A stretch of DNA of 64,000 nt. Source: Craspedostauros australis (lineage: Eukaryota > Bacillariophyta > Bacillariophyceae > Mastogloiales > Achnanthaceae). Both the position numbers and the translations under genes were made by a program. This document shows positions 53,721-63,928 of the stretch, piece by piece. Position 1 is the stretch's first letter; each line of letters opens with the position of its first letter. The stretch lies in contig JAMXDE010000078.1 of NCBI GenBank assembly GCA_026770025.1, positions 62,001 through 126,000 on the forward strand, given 5' to 3'. Below the pieces are notes generated by a model, which ran no database searches, was not told where the DNA came from, and saw only the letters and a list, made by a program, of their open reading frames with translations.

Positions 53721-54473
53721 AGTTGGATTTTCGTGTGCTGTTGTGACACGATCCGGAAGGGATGGCCTAGTTGACTGCCAGATTCAGGGAATCTGATGAT
53801 GAAGTCAACGTGTGGCGACCGTCTGGAGATTAGTAGTTAGTGACAATGAAGTAGATAAGTGTTATAGTGCTGATCTTGAGTTGTGCTATTTGTTATTTGA
53901 ATAGTCTGCATTGTGAGTTGATCAATTTGAGATGTAGGATGAAGAAACGATAGTCGGTCTGAATGGTGCGGCTCTGCACTGACCTTCAGAGGTTCAGTGC
54001 TGAGGGCGGATGGGTCCTCTCTTTCTCTCTTTCTCCAGTATCTCATCGTAGTCGTTCTACGTTCGAGTACTAAGCCTTGACACCTTGATTGAGGTTTGGG
54101 ATCGAGAACACAGGTTGTCAGGCCGCAGGAATTGATGTAAGATTCCCTGTGTGTGTTGAAGCAGGGAGGATCTCTTGGCTGTTGTCATGCAAGGTTGTCA
54201 GGTTGTTTAGCTGACAACGGAATTCAGGTTGGTTGTATTACAATAGTTCAGGAGAGCACATAGTTCTCAGGGTATCTTGATCTCATTGACTTCGGATAGT
54301 GTTTGAGTCAGTGGTGATTCATGAATGAGTGTGGGAGAAGGAGGGAAAAGAGTGATTGTTCCGTATTTGTTGGTGGGAGGTTTCGCGCCAAAATTTCGCG
54401 CCAAAATAATTTCAAGGTGCGACAAGGAACACACTGAGTGAAAAGTAGTCCGTTCTTTAGATGAACTTCAACT
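53721..54473 (-). repeat. 3' LTR of D
   Basis: It is 753 bp and contains the tandem E2F-type sites at 54381-54406. Confidence 0.93.
54381..54406 (-). promoter_or_regulatory. Two tandem E2F-type sites in the D LTR
   Basis: Two copies of TTTCGCGCCAAA (minus strand TTTGGCGCGAAA, the canonical E2F/DP site) lie 14 bp apart, about 70-95 nt into U3. The same pair is in the other D LTRs (62876-62901 and 13297-13322); the old copy D2 has one (3632-3643). They may tie element transcription to S phase. Confidence 0.55.
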
Positions 54474-54552
54474 CTCCCTCTCAGTGTTGAGTCGCAGTGA
54501 GATCATGACATCGGTGAAAACTTCATCCGTGGTTGATGTATGAATGCCTCTC

Positions 54553-57500
54553 TTACCATCCCATGATTTGGAATCGCAAGTACTGGAAGGTCTGGACGAT
54601 TGATCCCTTGGTGAAGACATCGGCCAGCTGCTCGCCTGTCGGGATGTGTTGTACACAGATGAACCCAGCCTTGACCCAATACCAGAAGAAGTGCCACTTG
54701 GTGAGGAAGTGTTTGGTTCGAGCAGTGGGTTGGTGATTGGTGGCGAGTGAGATACATGCTTCATTGTCTTCGAAGACAGTGCACTGAAGGTTTGTGTGCA
54801 GAGGCATGTCTGTGCCTGCGTTGTCGATGACCTGGCGGATTAGCTGTTGAATCGGAATGAGGGTGCGCATTGCGAGGGAAAGCGCAGCATACTCAGCCTC
54901 CATTGTTGAGAGCGCGATCTCCGTTTGAAGCTTGGACTTCCAGATGAGCGGACATCCTCCTAGTTTGATGAGGTATCCGGTACGCGACTTGACCGCTGTG
55001 CGATCCTGGTCGGGCTCTTGTCTGTAGAGTCCTGCGAAGTCGGAGTCAACGAAGCACGTGAGGTCCAGTTGTCCAGTGGGGCGTATGATGGTGCCCTTGT
55101 CCTGCGTAGCCTTCAAGTATCGCATAATTCGCTTAATCGCTTTTGCGTGCGAGCGACGAGGGTCGCTTCCGAAGCGAGCGACTTGGGAGACAGCGAATGC
55201 GAGGTCTGGACGCGTGTTGGTAGTGAGGTAGAGTAGCATGCCCACCACAGAGCGGTAGTTCCAATTTTCGTCCATGGGTGGCTCATGCTCGTTCCTGCCG
55301 AGTGCGGTTTGAGCCGCAGGTGTGGCAGCTCCGCCGCATTCCGTCATGCCTGTCGCCGCGAGCACCTTTTGAATGAGCCCTGGCTGCCGCAAGTGGATGT
55401 AGTCGGCTTGTGGGTCACGGTTGACTTCGATACCGAGGAACTCGTTGAAGCTTCCTTCCTGGGTGAGTTCGAATCCTCGGTTTCGCATGGAGCGGATGAA
55501 GTCGTCTGCAAATTTCTTGGTCTTGGATGCGATGCCAGCGTCATCGACGTAGAGCACTATCATGATGCCTTCGCGGATGAAGAGGCACTGCTCCTGGTCA
55601 CAGGCCGTGAATCCTTCAGCAAGGAGAGCTCGAATGAGGTGTTCGTACCACAGGCGAGGGGCGATGGTGAGGCCGTATAGACTCTTTCTGAGGACAAGAC
55701 AGGTGTTCGACCCCTTGCTTGACTTGAATCCTCGTGGTAGATGGAGGAACACCGGTTTGTGAATTTCGGCTTGGACGAAGGCGTTGGTGAAGTCGATTGA
55801 TGTCGTGACCCATCCCAGGACGATGGATGTGATCAGGAAGATGCGGACGGAGGACCATGCCACGACTGGCGCATAAGTCGAAGCATCTTCGAGGATGAGA
55901 TCGCCGCGGCAGCACCATCGACCCTTGTACTTCTTGATTGTACCGTCGGGGAGGCGTTTGCGGCGGAAGACCCACGTACCTGGGTAGATTCTTTCTCCAT
56001 AGGGCACGGTGTTCTTGTCGACTTCCTCCCATGTACCCTTTTCGGTGAGATCTTGGATTTCCTTGTTCGCTGCTTGCATCCATGCGTCCCTATTATCATC
56101 ACGGATGGCCTCGTCGAAGGAGAGTGTGTCTGGGTCGGAGGTGGAAGCCTTGTACGCTGCCGTTCGCTCAGAGATGTCGAGGTCGGCGCCTGTGGCGAAG
56201 TAGCTCATGAGTTGCCAGTCAACATAAGCTGGGAAGTTGGTAGCATCTGGCTGTGGCTCGATGATGTTCACGGAGTATGCGTGTTGCTCGATGTTGGCCC
56301 AATCCTTCTGTGGGATGCAGTTGTTGGTGTCAAGAATGTAGCTCGGGTCAACTGTCAGGGTGCTTTGGAGGATGGCTTGAAAGTCAGTCTCGCGCGTGTT
56401 GGGTACGTGATGGACCGGCTCGGTGCCTCCTTCTTGCACTCCAAGGTTGAATTGCTGAACTTCGAACTTGCTGGGTTGCTGCCATGGTCCTGGGCGAATG
56501 GTGCTGGTGTGCTGTCGCAAGGATTCGAATGCCAGCCGGTAGTTGTGGCTCTGTCCGATTGCATTCCAGATGGAGAGGAACTTTGCTTTGAACATTGTCG
56601 CTCCGAGTCCGCATTCTGGAGGAGTGTGCCCTTCGTTCATCAGTGTTTCGAGGTCGTCGGATTCGGCTGGATCACGAAGAGAGCTTGCTGCGAAGTCGAG
56701 TGCATCGAAGTGTGGAGTCATGATTCCTGTGAGCATGTATTTGCTCATGATCCCGAGGAACTTGCGCACAGCGTAGACTGTCACTTCGTTCTGTTGTTCC
56801 TCGAAGAGGAATTCGCACTCGCGATCCTCCATGATGTGGAGCTCCATGTCCAGGAAGAAGTCTTCGTATAGATCTGTTACGTTGAATGGGGCGTCCTCCG
56901 TCATGTCCGTTGGTTCCGGTTGCCACCAATCGACCATGTTCGCTTGAAACTCCTCAGGCTCCATTCTTGGCAAATCGTTGACTGAAGCTTGTGGATTGAG
57001 AGTTCGGTAGCGTTGGCGGAGTTGGCGCAGTAGGTATAGTGAGTTGACCTTGAAATCGTGGAGGTAGATAGAGAGAGGATCACTGCCGTTTCGTTGTAGA
57101 AATTCAATTGTGTTGAGGCAATCGATGACAGCTCGTGAGAATACGTGAATTGGATACGAATCTGGATGTATGTCAGATGTGGCGTCGTCTGATTCAATTT
57201 CTTCTTCAGCAGCCGTCGCAACACAAAGGTGGTACTCATCGCAATCGTCGTCTTCAAGCCACGCTGCCTTGCCTCCAAGGCGTCCATAGGTGAATCGCTG
57301 TGGTTCTTTGCGAATTCTGGTGCTCCGTTCTCGCTTGGGCGTAATCGTGGATGTTGGTGGAATTGGTGATGAGGTCGTGGTCTCTGGTACATTTGATGTT
57401 GGCATAGAGGACACGGGTTGAAGTGGTGGTTGAGCTGACTGATCTTTCTTCAGCGGATCAGGGAGCTGGTCAGAAGGTTCCCATTGCGGTTCTTGTGAAG

Positions 57501-60500
57501 CGGGGCCCTCTTGGAGTTCCTCGCCTTCACTAGCTGCAGGAGGATAGCTGAAGTCTCCCTCTGTCGAAGACAGTGGTTGATTCACTCCCTCTGAAGCTGA
57601 CATTGGAGGGGCGAGGTCATCATTGATGAAACCTGCGTCCGTTTGCATCATTGGTTTCTGCTTTGGAGCAGGTAGCGATGGTACCTCTGCGCCTTGATTG
57701 TCAGCGGATGGAAAGGGGATGTGAGGCGAAGCTGGGATGTTTGGTTCGATCGCATCGTTTCGCTTCAATCGACTATGGTCTTTGAGGTCGGAGTTGAGGG
57801 TTTCTTCCTGTTCCATTGCCTCTACGTCGTCGTCATCAAATGGATACTGAAAGGTTGTATCACCAAACATACGTGTCCACTCTTCTGATTGGTAGTTCGG
57901 CAGGTGTTTGGGGTCAGTTGCTGTAGTAGCGAACCAATCGTCGAACACCACATGGAATTGAGGTGTGATGGATCCAGTACGTGGTGAGAGTACCAAAGGC
58001 ACTGTCGAAGCGTGCTTCGTAGAAAGACCCACGTTGACGTATCGCTCTCCTCTTGGTTCCCATCGAGGTATCTTGCGTCCATCTGCGAGTGCTTTGTTGA
58101 GCACATACACAGGGCTGCCCCATACATGTAGATTGTGGAGCTGTTTGAGTGGAAGTCGGACACGAGAGAGAACATCGTATGGTGTTAGTCCTGTTGCTGG
58201 ATTGGGCACACGGTTGTAAATGTAAGCTGCGTGTACCACTGCCATTGGCCATAGCTGTGCATCAAACATGTCAGGCCAATGAATACTTTGGTGCATCATC
58301 ATTGTTCGAGCCATTGACACGATGGTGCGGATGCTTCGCTCTGCTATGCCATTGTGATGGTGGGCTCCGACTCCGGCGAATCGATGGACTTGATGGAAGG
58401 CTTCGAGGTGTCGAGTGTACTCTGGTGAAGTGAAGGTAGTTGCGTTGTCTGATAGGTAGGAGCGTACGGGCACGCCGACGTCGCGACACATTAGTTCAAA
58501 TCGTTCCTTGGCTTCTAGAGTAGCGTGTGTAGTCAGTGCTGCTACTGGTTCCACGTGAATGTAACTCGATGCGTGGTCAACGAAGATAGCTCCGCCCCTA
58601 TACATGTCAATTGGGTCTCCTTTTCCTCTTCCTGTAAAGAGGCGGCCTGGTGTTCGTCCGACGAAGTGGTCTACTGACACTTGTTGGCCTGGGAACAGGT
58701 GGTCGGTTCGCAACACACCTTGTTTGTCACGCACGACATGTTGGGTTATACCTGGCGAAGGGCGCCGGTGTAACTTTCCAAACTGACATGCGGCACAAAG
58801 AGGGAGGTCGATGACTTTGGCGGCTGCGGTGTGCATTTTTCGGGATGCTTCGGATCCAGTGAGAACACCTGAACGTAGAAGGAATTTCACTCTGTTGAAG
58901 GATAAGTGCCCGAGGCGGTAGTGCCAGCGGAGAAGCTCTTTTTGCGGTTGAGTGAGGTTGACGTTGTGGTCTGACACGGTTGACACAATTGACGAGAGCG
59001 CTTTGGGTAGGTCGTGGATGTTGTCCGAGTTGTAACCAACTGAAGTTGGTAGTTTCGTTGACTTCTTGTAGTTGGCAACAACAGCGCTGCGACCCTCGTG
59101 CCCGTCCAATCCGCTCAACTTGCATGAAGAATTGTCAAAGACGATTGTTTCTCCAGGGTATTCTTCGAGGAGACTCGAAGTGCTGATGAGCTTCACTTTG
59201 GACAAGGGTACATAGAAGGCGGGCAATCGTAGTTTGCGTGGGCTTCCACGCACGTCGAGCACATGCCATTCTACCGTTCCCAACGCATTCACTTGGATTT
59301 TCTTGAGGAATCCACTCAGAAAGGTTGGTTTTGGTGGAAGACTTGGGGTGGTGCAGAAGTCATCGAGGTCGTTGGTGACAGAAATAGAAGCTCCACTGTC
59401 CCATACCAATTCGAATGGAGCGTTGGGAGAGAGACAGTTTTCTGCCTTCTGTGGAGATGCAAAAGCGTGACGATTAGTGAAGAAGGAGGCAAGGCCTTGC
59501 AGAGAAAGAAGTGCAGGAGCGTCAGTATCACAGGGTTGAGTCTGACTTTTGCCGCAAGCCAAGTCAATGCCGAGCTTGGGGTAAATGTTCCAGAGATTTC
59601 GTGAGAGGGTTGATGTGCGACTTCGTGTACGTGTGATTGGATTTTGCGAATTGTTTTGTTTCGCGCCATATTTGGAGTACTCCAACGGTGTTTTGGGCTT
59701 ATTCCAATGGTGACGTTTTTGGTTGCGCTTGCGAGTTTTGGTCCGAGCAGGGCGAGGTTCTGATTTCGCGTTCCGTGGCGGACTAGTATTGAGAGCTCGC
59801 ATTGGCACAGGGTCAGTTGCCTTACTGTTCTCTGTCATCGCGTCGTAGAGAGTGCGCTTCACTGGTTCATTGAAGTGGATGGGGCGGCGAATGTTGCTCT
59901 TAGACTTGGTTCGAGACATTGTTTGGAAAGTGTCGGCAGCTTTGATGGGGCTGTGTCTTCGTGGAACATTTGAGTGAAGGAGGAGCAGCGTGGTAGCGAT
60001 TATCATCCAGGCGTTAGTTGCCGTGACGTACCACCCGTGCTCGACTCCGAGAGTGTAGACTTGAATGCTCACGAAAGAAAGGATTGATCCGATTGCACAG
60101 CTGAGGTAGTTGAAGGAGGTGAAGAGGTTCCACACAAACGACCACCATTCTTTCTCGTCTTGGCTGGTAGCAGCTGTTAAGCAGGTCCAAGCAGCCATGT
60201 CGACGACGAGATGGTCAGGCTTTGCGTTGTTGTTGCCTTTACCTTTCGGCTTGAAGTTGTCTTGATGACTTTCGGTGTTATGCAAAAGGCGCCAACGACG
60301 ACACTTCGCGCACCACATGAACGTCTTGTCATAGACGAGCTTGCGCTGTGGTTCACCCGCTTTGGGTGGCGTGGATGCCCAACCTTGGTTCGGTTTTCGA
60401 TTGCCGTTGTTGTTGTTGGGCTTCTTTGGTTGATTCTTCTTCTTCGCGTTGTTCCTTCCAAAACCCTTGTGTTGCTCAAGGATGTTGGCCTTTGGATGCT

Positions 60501-61737
60501 TGGCTACATTGTTGAAGTACGATTGCCTGGGGACGTTGCGGTCCTTGACGCGTCTAATGGCGTGCCAGCGATCTCCTCGTACTTCGTTGTCGTACGAAGC
60601 CTGCGCTTTGTTGCAGATTGCCATCCAGGTGAGCTCCTTGGCTGCGAGCTTTGGAAGAGCTTCTTGGTACGTGAATATGGGGAGACGCTTGAGGATTATC
60701 TCAAGATCATCCTTCATCACATAGAGGGGACGTCGGTATTGTTCACCGGAAAGGAACTTGCCGCCTGCCTGAAGGAAGGCGTCAAGGATGTTGCGGAGCA
60801 GATGGAGGTCGAAGCGACCAGCGTCATCGAGGCTCTTGCAGAGGGCGCGAAGCTTGACAGCCATGTCTCCGACGTTCTCACCAGCGAACTGAGAGCAGTC
60901 GACTTGACGGATGTCCTTGGCGATCTTGTCTTGCTCGTCCAACGAGTTGGCGGTGATGCTATTCATGAATTCGATGAAGAGGGTTAGGAAGTGGTTGTGA
61001 TACTTCCTTTCGATTCGGTTCATGAGCTGATCTTCGAGAACTGGGTCAAGGCTATCGAGGAAGAACGAGGCGGCTGCCCAGTTGTTTTGGACGTCGTAGT
61101 TGTCCCACTTCTCGTGGTATGCTTCGAAATGCCTCATTGAATCTTCAAGGGTGAAGGAGGCAGGTGAGTCGAGGACACATACCATTGTTGGGGTTGCAGC
61201 GTCATCGGCAATGTATGCCATGGTTAAGAGTCCCGTCTTGCTCATGTGGTTGTGTACCAGCCGAATGAATTGCTGGATGTTGCCACCTTTCTTGAACTTG
61301 TCGGTCAATCCAGTTTCGCGCTTGGCTTGGTTCGCAGAGTCGGCTCCGTTGTGGAGGATTCTCTGCTGCTGGGCGTGGGTCCATCTAGTTTGGGACCCTT
61401 CCTTGAGGCCAGTCCATTCCACGTTTGGTTCGCCTGCTGTCCAGGGTACCCAGTTGCGGCCTTGCTGGTTCATTCCACCCATGATGGGGACGATTGGCTT
61501 GGTGGTGAGGTCTTCGTCGTCATCGTCGCTGTCGTCGTCCGGACGCTTGCCTCCTTTCGGCTTGGGGTCCGTGATGGCGTCAGCTGCGGCTTGAGAGACG
61601 GCTGCTGCCATGTTCGCTGCTTCAGCGTTGGCTTCGGCTGTCAACGTTGCCTCTTGGAGACGGAGGTTTTCAGTCCAAATGGTCTCGAGCTGTGCTTGCA
61701 GCTCTTCCAACGTTGGGTTGGGTTCCCCTTCCGCCAT
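54553..61737 (-). CDS. Gag-Pol polyprotein of copia element D, intact
   Basis: ATG 61737 (MAEGEPNPTL); 2394 residues, long for copia. Order: coiled-coil-like N-terminus; gag core; basic Asn/Lys stretch; a Cys/His finger WCAKCRRWRLLHNTESH (about 475); a hydrophobic region (about 530-586) with two likely membrane segments; basic linker; protease WDSGAS (Asp780); pre-integrase HYRLGH and CAAC; integrase VSVDHF, LSDNATTF and GIAERSIR; a long acidic/Pro linker and an unassigned region of ~500 residues with YHLCVATAAEE; RT YVDDAGIA (2063-2066); RNase H FVDSDFAG, LSTMEAEYAALS, FEDNEAC and QLADVFTKG. All catalytic motifs are present, so D may be autonomous. Confidence 0.93.
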   Translation of the reverse strand: MAEGEPNPTLEELQAQLETIWTENLRLQEATLTAEANAEAANMAAAVSQAAADAITDPKPKGGKRPDDDSDDDDEDLTTKPIVPIMGGMNQQGRNWVPWTAGEPNVEWTGLKEGSQTRWTHAQQQRILHNGADSANQAKRETGLTDKFKKGGNIQQFIRLVHNHMSKTGLLTMAYIADDAATPTMVCVLDSPASFTLEDSMRHFEAYHEKWDNYDVQNNWAAASFFLDSLDPVLEDQLMNRIERKYHNHFLTLFIEFMNSITANSLDEQDKIAKDIRQVDCSQFAGENVGDMAVKLRALCKSLDDAGRFDLHLLRNILDAFLQAGGKFLSGEQYRRPLYVMKDDLEIILKRLPIFTYQEALPKLAAKELTWMAICNKAQASYDNEVRGDRWHAIRRVKDRNVPRQSYFNNVAKHPKANILEQHKGFGRNNAKKKNQPKKPNNNNGNRKPNQGWASTPPKAGEPQRKLVYDKTFMWCAKCRRWRLLHNTESHQDNFKPKGKGNNNAKPDHLVVDMAAWTCLTAATSQDEKEWWSFVWNLFTSFNYLSCAIGSILSFVSIQVYTLGVEHGWYVTATNAWMIIATTLLLLHSNVPRRHSPIKAADTFQTMSRTKSKSNIRRPIHFNEPVKRTLYDAMTENSKATDPVPMRALNTSPPRNAKSEPRPARTKTRKRNQKRHHWNKPKTPLEYSKYGAKQNNSQNPITRTRSRTSTLSRNLWNIYPKLGIDLACGKSQTQPCDTDAPALLSLQGLASFFTNRHAFASPQKAENCLSPNAPFELVWDSGASISVTNDLDDFCTTPSLPPKPTFLSGFLKKIQVNALGTVEWHVLDVRGSPRKLRLPAFYVPLSKVKLISTSSLLEEYPGETIVFDNSSCKLSGLDGHEGRSAVVANYKKSTKLPTSVGYNSDNIHDLPKALSSIVSTVSDHNVNLTQPQKELLRWHYRLGHLSFNRVKFLLRSGVLTGSEASRKMHTAAAKVIDLPLCAACQFGKLHRRPSPGITQHVVRDKQGVLRTDHLFPGQQVSVDHFVGRTPGRLFTGRGKGDPIDMYRGGAIFVDHASSYIHVEPVAALTTHATLEAKERFELMCRDVGVPVRSYLSDNATTFTSPEYTRHLEAFHQVHRFAGVGAHHHNGIAERSIRTIVSMARTMMMHQSIHWPDMFDAQLWPMAVVHAAYIYNRVPNPATGLTPYDVLSRVRLPLKQLHNLHVWGSPVYVLNKALADGRKIPRWEPRGERYVNVGLSTKHASTVPLVLSPRTGSITPQFHVVFDDWFATTATDPKHLPNYQSEEWTRMFGDTTFQYPFDDDDVEAMEQEETLNSDLKDHSRLKRNDAIEPNIPASPHIPFPSADNQGAEVPSLPAPKQKPMMQTDAGFINDDLAPPMSASEGVNQPLSSTEGDFSYPPAASEGEELQEGPASQEPQWEPSDQLPDPLKKDQSAQPPLQPVSSMPTSNVPETTTSSPIPPTSTITPKRERSTRIRKEPQRFTYGRLGGKAAWLEDDDCDEYHLCVATAAEEEIESDDATSDIHPDSYPIHVFSRAVIDCLNTIEFLQRNGSDPLSIYLHDFKVNSLYLLRQLRQRYRTLNPQASVNDLPRMEPEEFQANMVDWWQPEPTDMTEDAPFNVTDLYEDFFLDMELHIMEDRECEFLFEEQQNEVTVYAVRKFLGIMSKYMLTGIMTPHFDALDFAASSLRDPAESDDLETLMNEGHTPPECGLGATMFKAKFLSIWNAIGQSHNYRLAFESLRQHTSTIRPGPWQQPSKFEVQQFNLGVQEGGTEPVHHVPNTRETDFQAILQSTLTVDPSYILDTNNCIPQKDWANIEQHAYSVNIIEPQPDATNFPAYVDWQLMSYFATGADLDISERTAAYKASTSDPDTLSFDEAIRDDNRDAWMQAANKEIQDLTEKGTWEEVDKNTVPYGERIYPGTWVFRRKRLPDGTIKKYKGRWCCRGDLILEDASTYAPVVAWSSVRIFLITSIVLGWVTTSIDFTNAFVQAEIHKPVFLHLPRGFKSSKGSNTCLVLRKSLYGLTIAPRLWYEHLIRALLAEGFTACDQEQCLFIREGIMIVLYVDDAGIASKTKKFADDFIRSMRNRGFELTQEGSFNEFLGIEVNRDPQADYIHLRQPGLIQKVLAATGMTECGGAATPAAQTALGRNEHEPPMDENWNYRSVVGMLLYLTTNTRPDLAFAVSQVARFGSDPRRSHAKAIKRIMRYLKATQDKGTIIRPTGQLDLTCFVDSDFAGLYRQEPDQDRTAVKSRTGYLIKLGGCPLIWKSKLQTEIALSTMEAEYAALSLAMRTLIPIQQLIRQVIDNAGTDMPLHTNLQCTVFEDNEACISLATNHQPTARTKHFLTKWHFFWYWVKAGFICVQHIPTGEQLADVFTKGSIVQTFQYLRFQIMGW

Positions 61738-62215
61738 GATGGGCGGTGTCGGGTCCTTGAGGGGTCTTCTGACTTCGAAGGGATCGATCTGTTCTGCGTT
61801 CTACTGCTCTTGCTTCGACTTCACTTCGTTTTGAAGTTGTGCACTGAAGTACGATGCTGGCTTTAGAGAGGGCAGGCGCCTGGTCTGCAGGCGCGGTTGA
61901 GCTTGCTTGAGCAGAGGCTACTGCGGTCCGATGTTATGATCGGGTATCGTCAGTTTGGACTTTGTAGTCCTCTCGAGATGCTCGGTTTTCGAGCTGTGGA
62001 GCTTAGTGTCCACTTTGGACCTGAGGGTCCGCTTGGTATTGCTCGGTTTGCGAGCCGTGGAGCTTGGTGTCCACTCTGGACCTGAGGGTCCTTGCAGTTT
62101 GCTCGGTTTGCGAGCGTAGCCTTGGGGCTTGGTCTCTAAGAGACCTTGCGAGCGGTTGGCAGAGGAAGATGCTCAGTAGAGTTGGTGAACGTTGGTGTAA
62201 CCACTCGCAGCTACC
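61738..62215 (-). other. Leader of element D between 5' LTR and gag
   Basis: About 480 bp of untranslated leader. It includes near-repeats on the plus strand built on TTTGGACCTGAGGGTCC and GCTCGGTTTGCGAGC (61980-62120), which are inverted-repeat rich and could fold in the RNA, for example as a packaging or internal-initiation structure. That role is a guess. Confidence 0.5.
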
Positions 62216-62216
62216 A
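62201..62216 (-). other. tRNA-type primer-binding site of D
   Basis: In element sense the LTR end runs into TGGTAGCTGCGAGTGG, with T being the last LTR base. A tRNA ending CGCAGCTACCA would pair with it; the GCTACCA end is typical of eukaryotic initiator Met tRNA. The assignment to that tRNA is inference. Confidence 0.6.
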
Positions 62217-62968
62217 GTTGGATTTTCGTGTGCTGTTGTGACACGATCCGGAAGGGATGGCCTAGTTGACTGCCAGATTCAGGGAATCTGATGATGAAGT
62301 CAACGTGTGGCGACCGTCTGGAGATTAGTAGTTAGTGACAATGAAGTAGATAAGTGTTATAGTGCTGATCTTGAGTTGTGCTATTTGTTATTTGAATAGT
62401 CTGCATTGTGAGTTGATCAATTTGAGATGTAGGATGAAGAAACGATAGTTGGTCTGAATGGTGTGGCTCTGCACTGACCTTCAGAGGTTCAGTGCTGAGG
62501 GCGGACGGGTCCTCTCTTTCTCTCTTTCTCCAGTATCTCATCGTAGTAGTTCTACGTTCGAGTACTAAGCCTTGACACCTTGATTGAGGTTTGGGATCGA
62601 GAACACAGGTTGTCAGGCCGCAGGAATTGATGTAAGATTCCCTGTGTGTGTTGAAGCAGGGAGGATCTCTTGGCTGTTGTCATGCAAGGTTGTCAGGTTG
62701 TTTGGCTGACAACGGAATTCAGGTTGGTTGCATTACAATAGTTCAGGAGAGCACATAGTTCTCAGGGTATCTTGATCTCATTGACTTCGGATAGTGTTTG
62801 AGTCAGTGGTGATTCATGAATGAGTGTGGGAGAAGGAGGGGAAAGAGCAATTGTTCCGTATTTGTTGGTGGGAGGTTTCGCGCCAAAATTTCGCGCCAAA
62901 ATAATTTCAAGGTGCGACAAGGAACACACTGAGTGAAAAGTAGTCCGTTCTTTAGATGAACTTCAACT
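62216..62968 (-). repeat. 5' LTR of D
   Basis: It is 753 bp and carries the tandem E2F-type sites at 62876-62901. It is followed on the plus strand by GTAAT and the B RNase H tail. Confidence 0.93.
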
Positions 62969-62973
62969 GTAAT

Positions 62974-63106
62974 CAACAAAACCATCGAGATCATTTTCGT
63001 CAAATCCGAGCAAAACACAAGCGACGGATTCACCAAGAACATCAAGGCCGACTTACAACGTGAACACGAGAAGTCGTACCTTGACACATCGAGAACATTC
63101 GAATGA
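62974..63106 (+). pseudogene. B RNase H C-terminal tail
   Basis: Continues the B frame after D: IIFVKSEQNTSDGFTKN, ending at TGA 63104-63106. The SDGFTKN Asp is the last metal ligand of RNase H. ACAGGAAGGG follows as the polypurine tract before the LTR at 63127. Confidence 0.9.
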
Positions 63107-63126
63107 CCGAATGCACACAGGAAGGG

Positions 63127-63922
63127 TGTCGAGATGTACATGTGAGTATATGTCGAGATGTACGAGTATATGTGCATCGTTCACCCGCTATTCTCTCATA
63201 CGCACTTGGACGGTATAACTACATTCGTGTCGATAGTATACTGTGATTCGTCAGAATTACAGGGGAAACGGAACACACGAAAAGGGGCAAGATTTCTGGA
63301 GGAAATTTGCAAATGACGATTTCTGAGAGAATTAGAAGATCGTCCGTCCATCCATCAATGGTACCAAGAGAATCTCGAGGTACTTCCCAACTAAACCTCA
63401 GATGACGATATCATCTGACAGACCACTGCATCACCAATGGAACGTGACATCTGGAGAGCAGAAGGACGCCTACTGACGTCGACAGGATGTCATCATGTCA
63501 CCACGTCGACATCTGTCTCCAAGTCAGAGCAGGAGGCGAAGATCCGATGACCGAAGGGCATCAGCATCATGGATACAGAAGGTGAACTTCAAATGGCGAG
63601 TACTCATGGAGTAGGAGCCAGTACTGAATGAACGGAGTGTCGAATACGGAGTACGTATCGAACACGGAGTATCGTGCGCGACGAGCACACGATGTTGAGA
63701 GAGAGAGAGAATACAGAAGAGGAGCGAGAGAGCATCTCGCGTACCGACTCATAGTCGGAGACTGAATCTACGAAACAGATTGAAGCACCAAGAGCATCGG
63801 GCAAGAGAACGGGCGTACACCGAGAGCATCGGAGTAGCCAAGTAATGAAATAGCAAACGAACGACTATCAACCAACACCATCTTCCACGATCGTAGGTTA
63901 CCGTGAGCGGAACTTGCCAACA
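63127..63922 (+). repeat. 3' LTR of B
   Basis: It is 796 bp from TGTCGAGATG to TTGCCAACA, about 99.3% identical to the split 5' LTR. Confidence 0.93.
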
Positions 63923-63928
63923 CAGAGA

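Larger units (their letters stand above)
53721..62968 (-). mobile_element. Intact Ty1/copia element D inside B RNase H
   Basis: It is 9248 bp with 753-bp LTRs at 53721-54473 (3' in element sense) and 62216-62968 (5'). Termini are AGTTGG and TTCAACT, not the usual TG/CA. Target duplication GTAAT is at 53716-53720 and 62969-62973. LTRs differ at about nine positions (98.8%). A polypurine tract TGAGAGGGAG sits directly before the 3' LTR, and a conventional tRNA-type primer site follows the 5' LTR. Confidence 0.95.
29070..63922 (+). mobile_element. Copia element B, inserted in A2 and itself split by F, G and D
   Basis: The 5' LTR starts at 29070 and the 3' LTR ends at 63922; A2 sequence flanks both. 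The duplicated target is CAGAGA (29064-29069 and 63923-63928), six bases, or five if one LTR end base is counted differently. Without its insertions B is about 7.86 kb. Its LTRs differ by about six substitutions and one 2-bp indel over 796 bp. Insertions: F (29440-41892), G (42746-48024), D (53721-62968). Confidence 0.92.
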
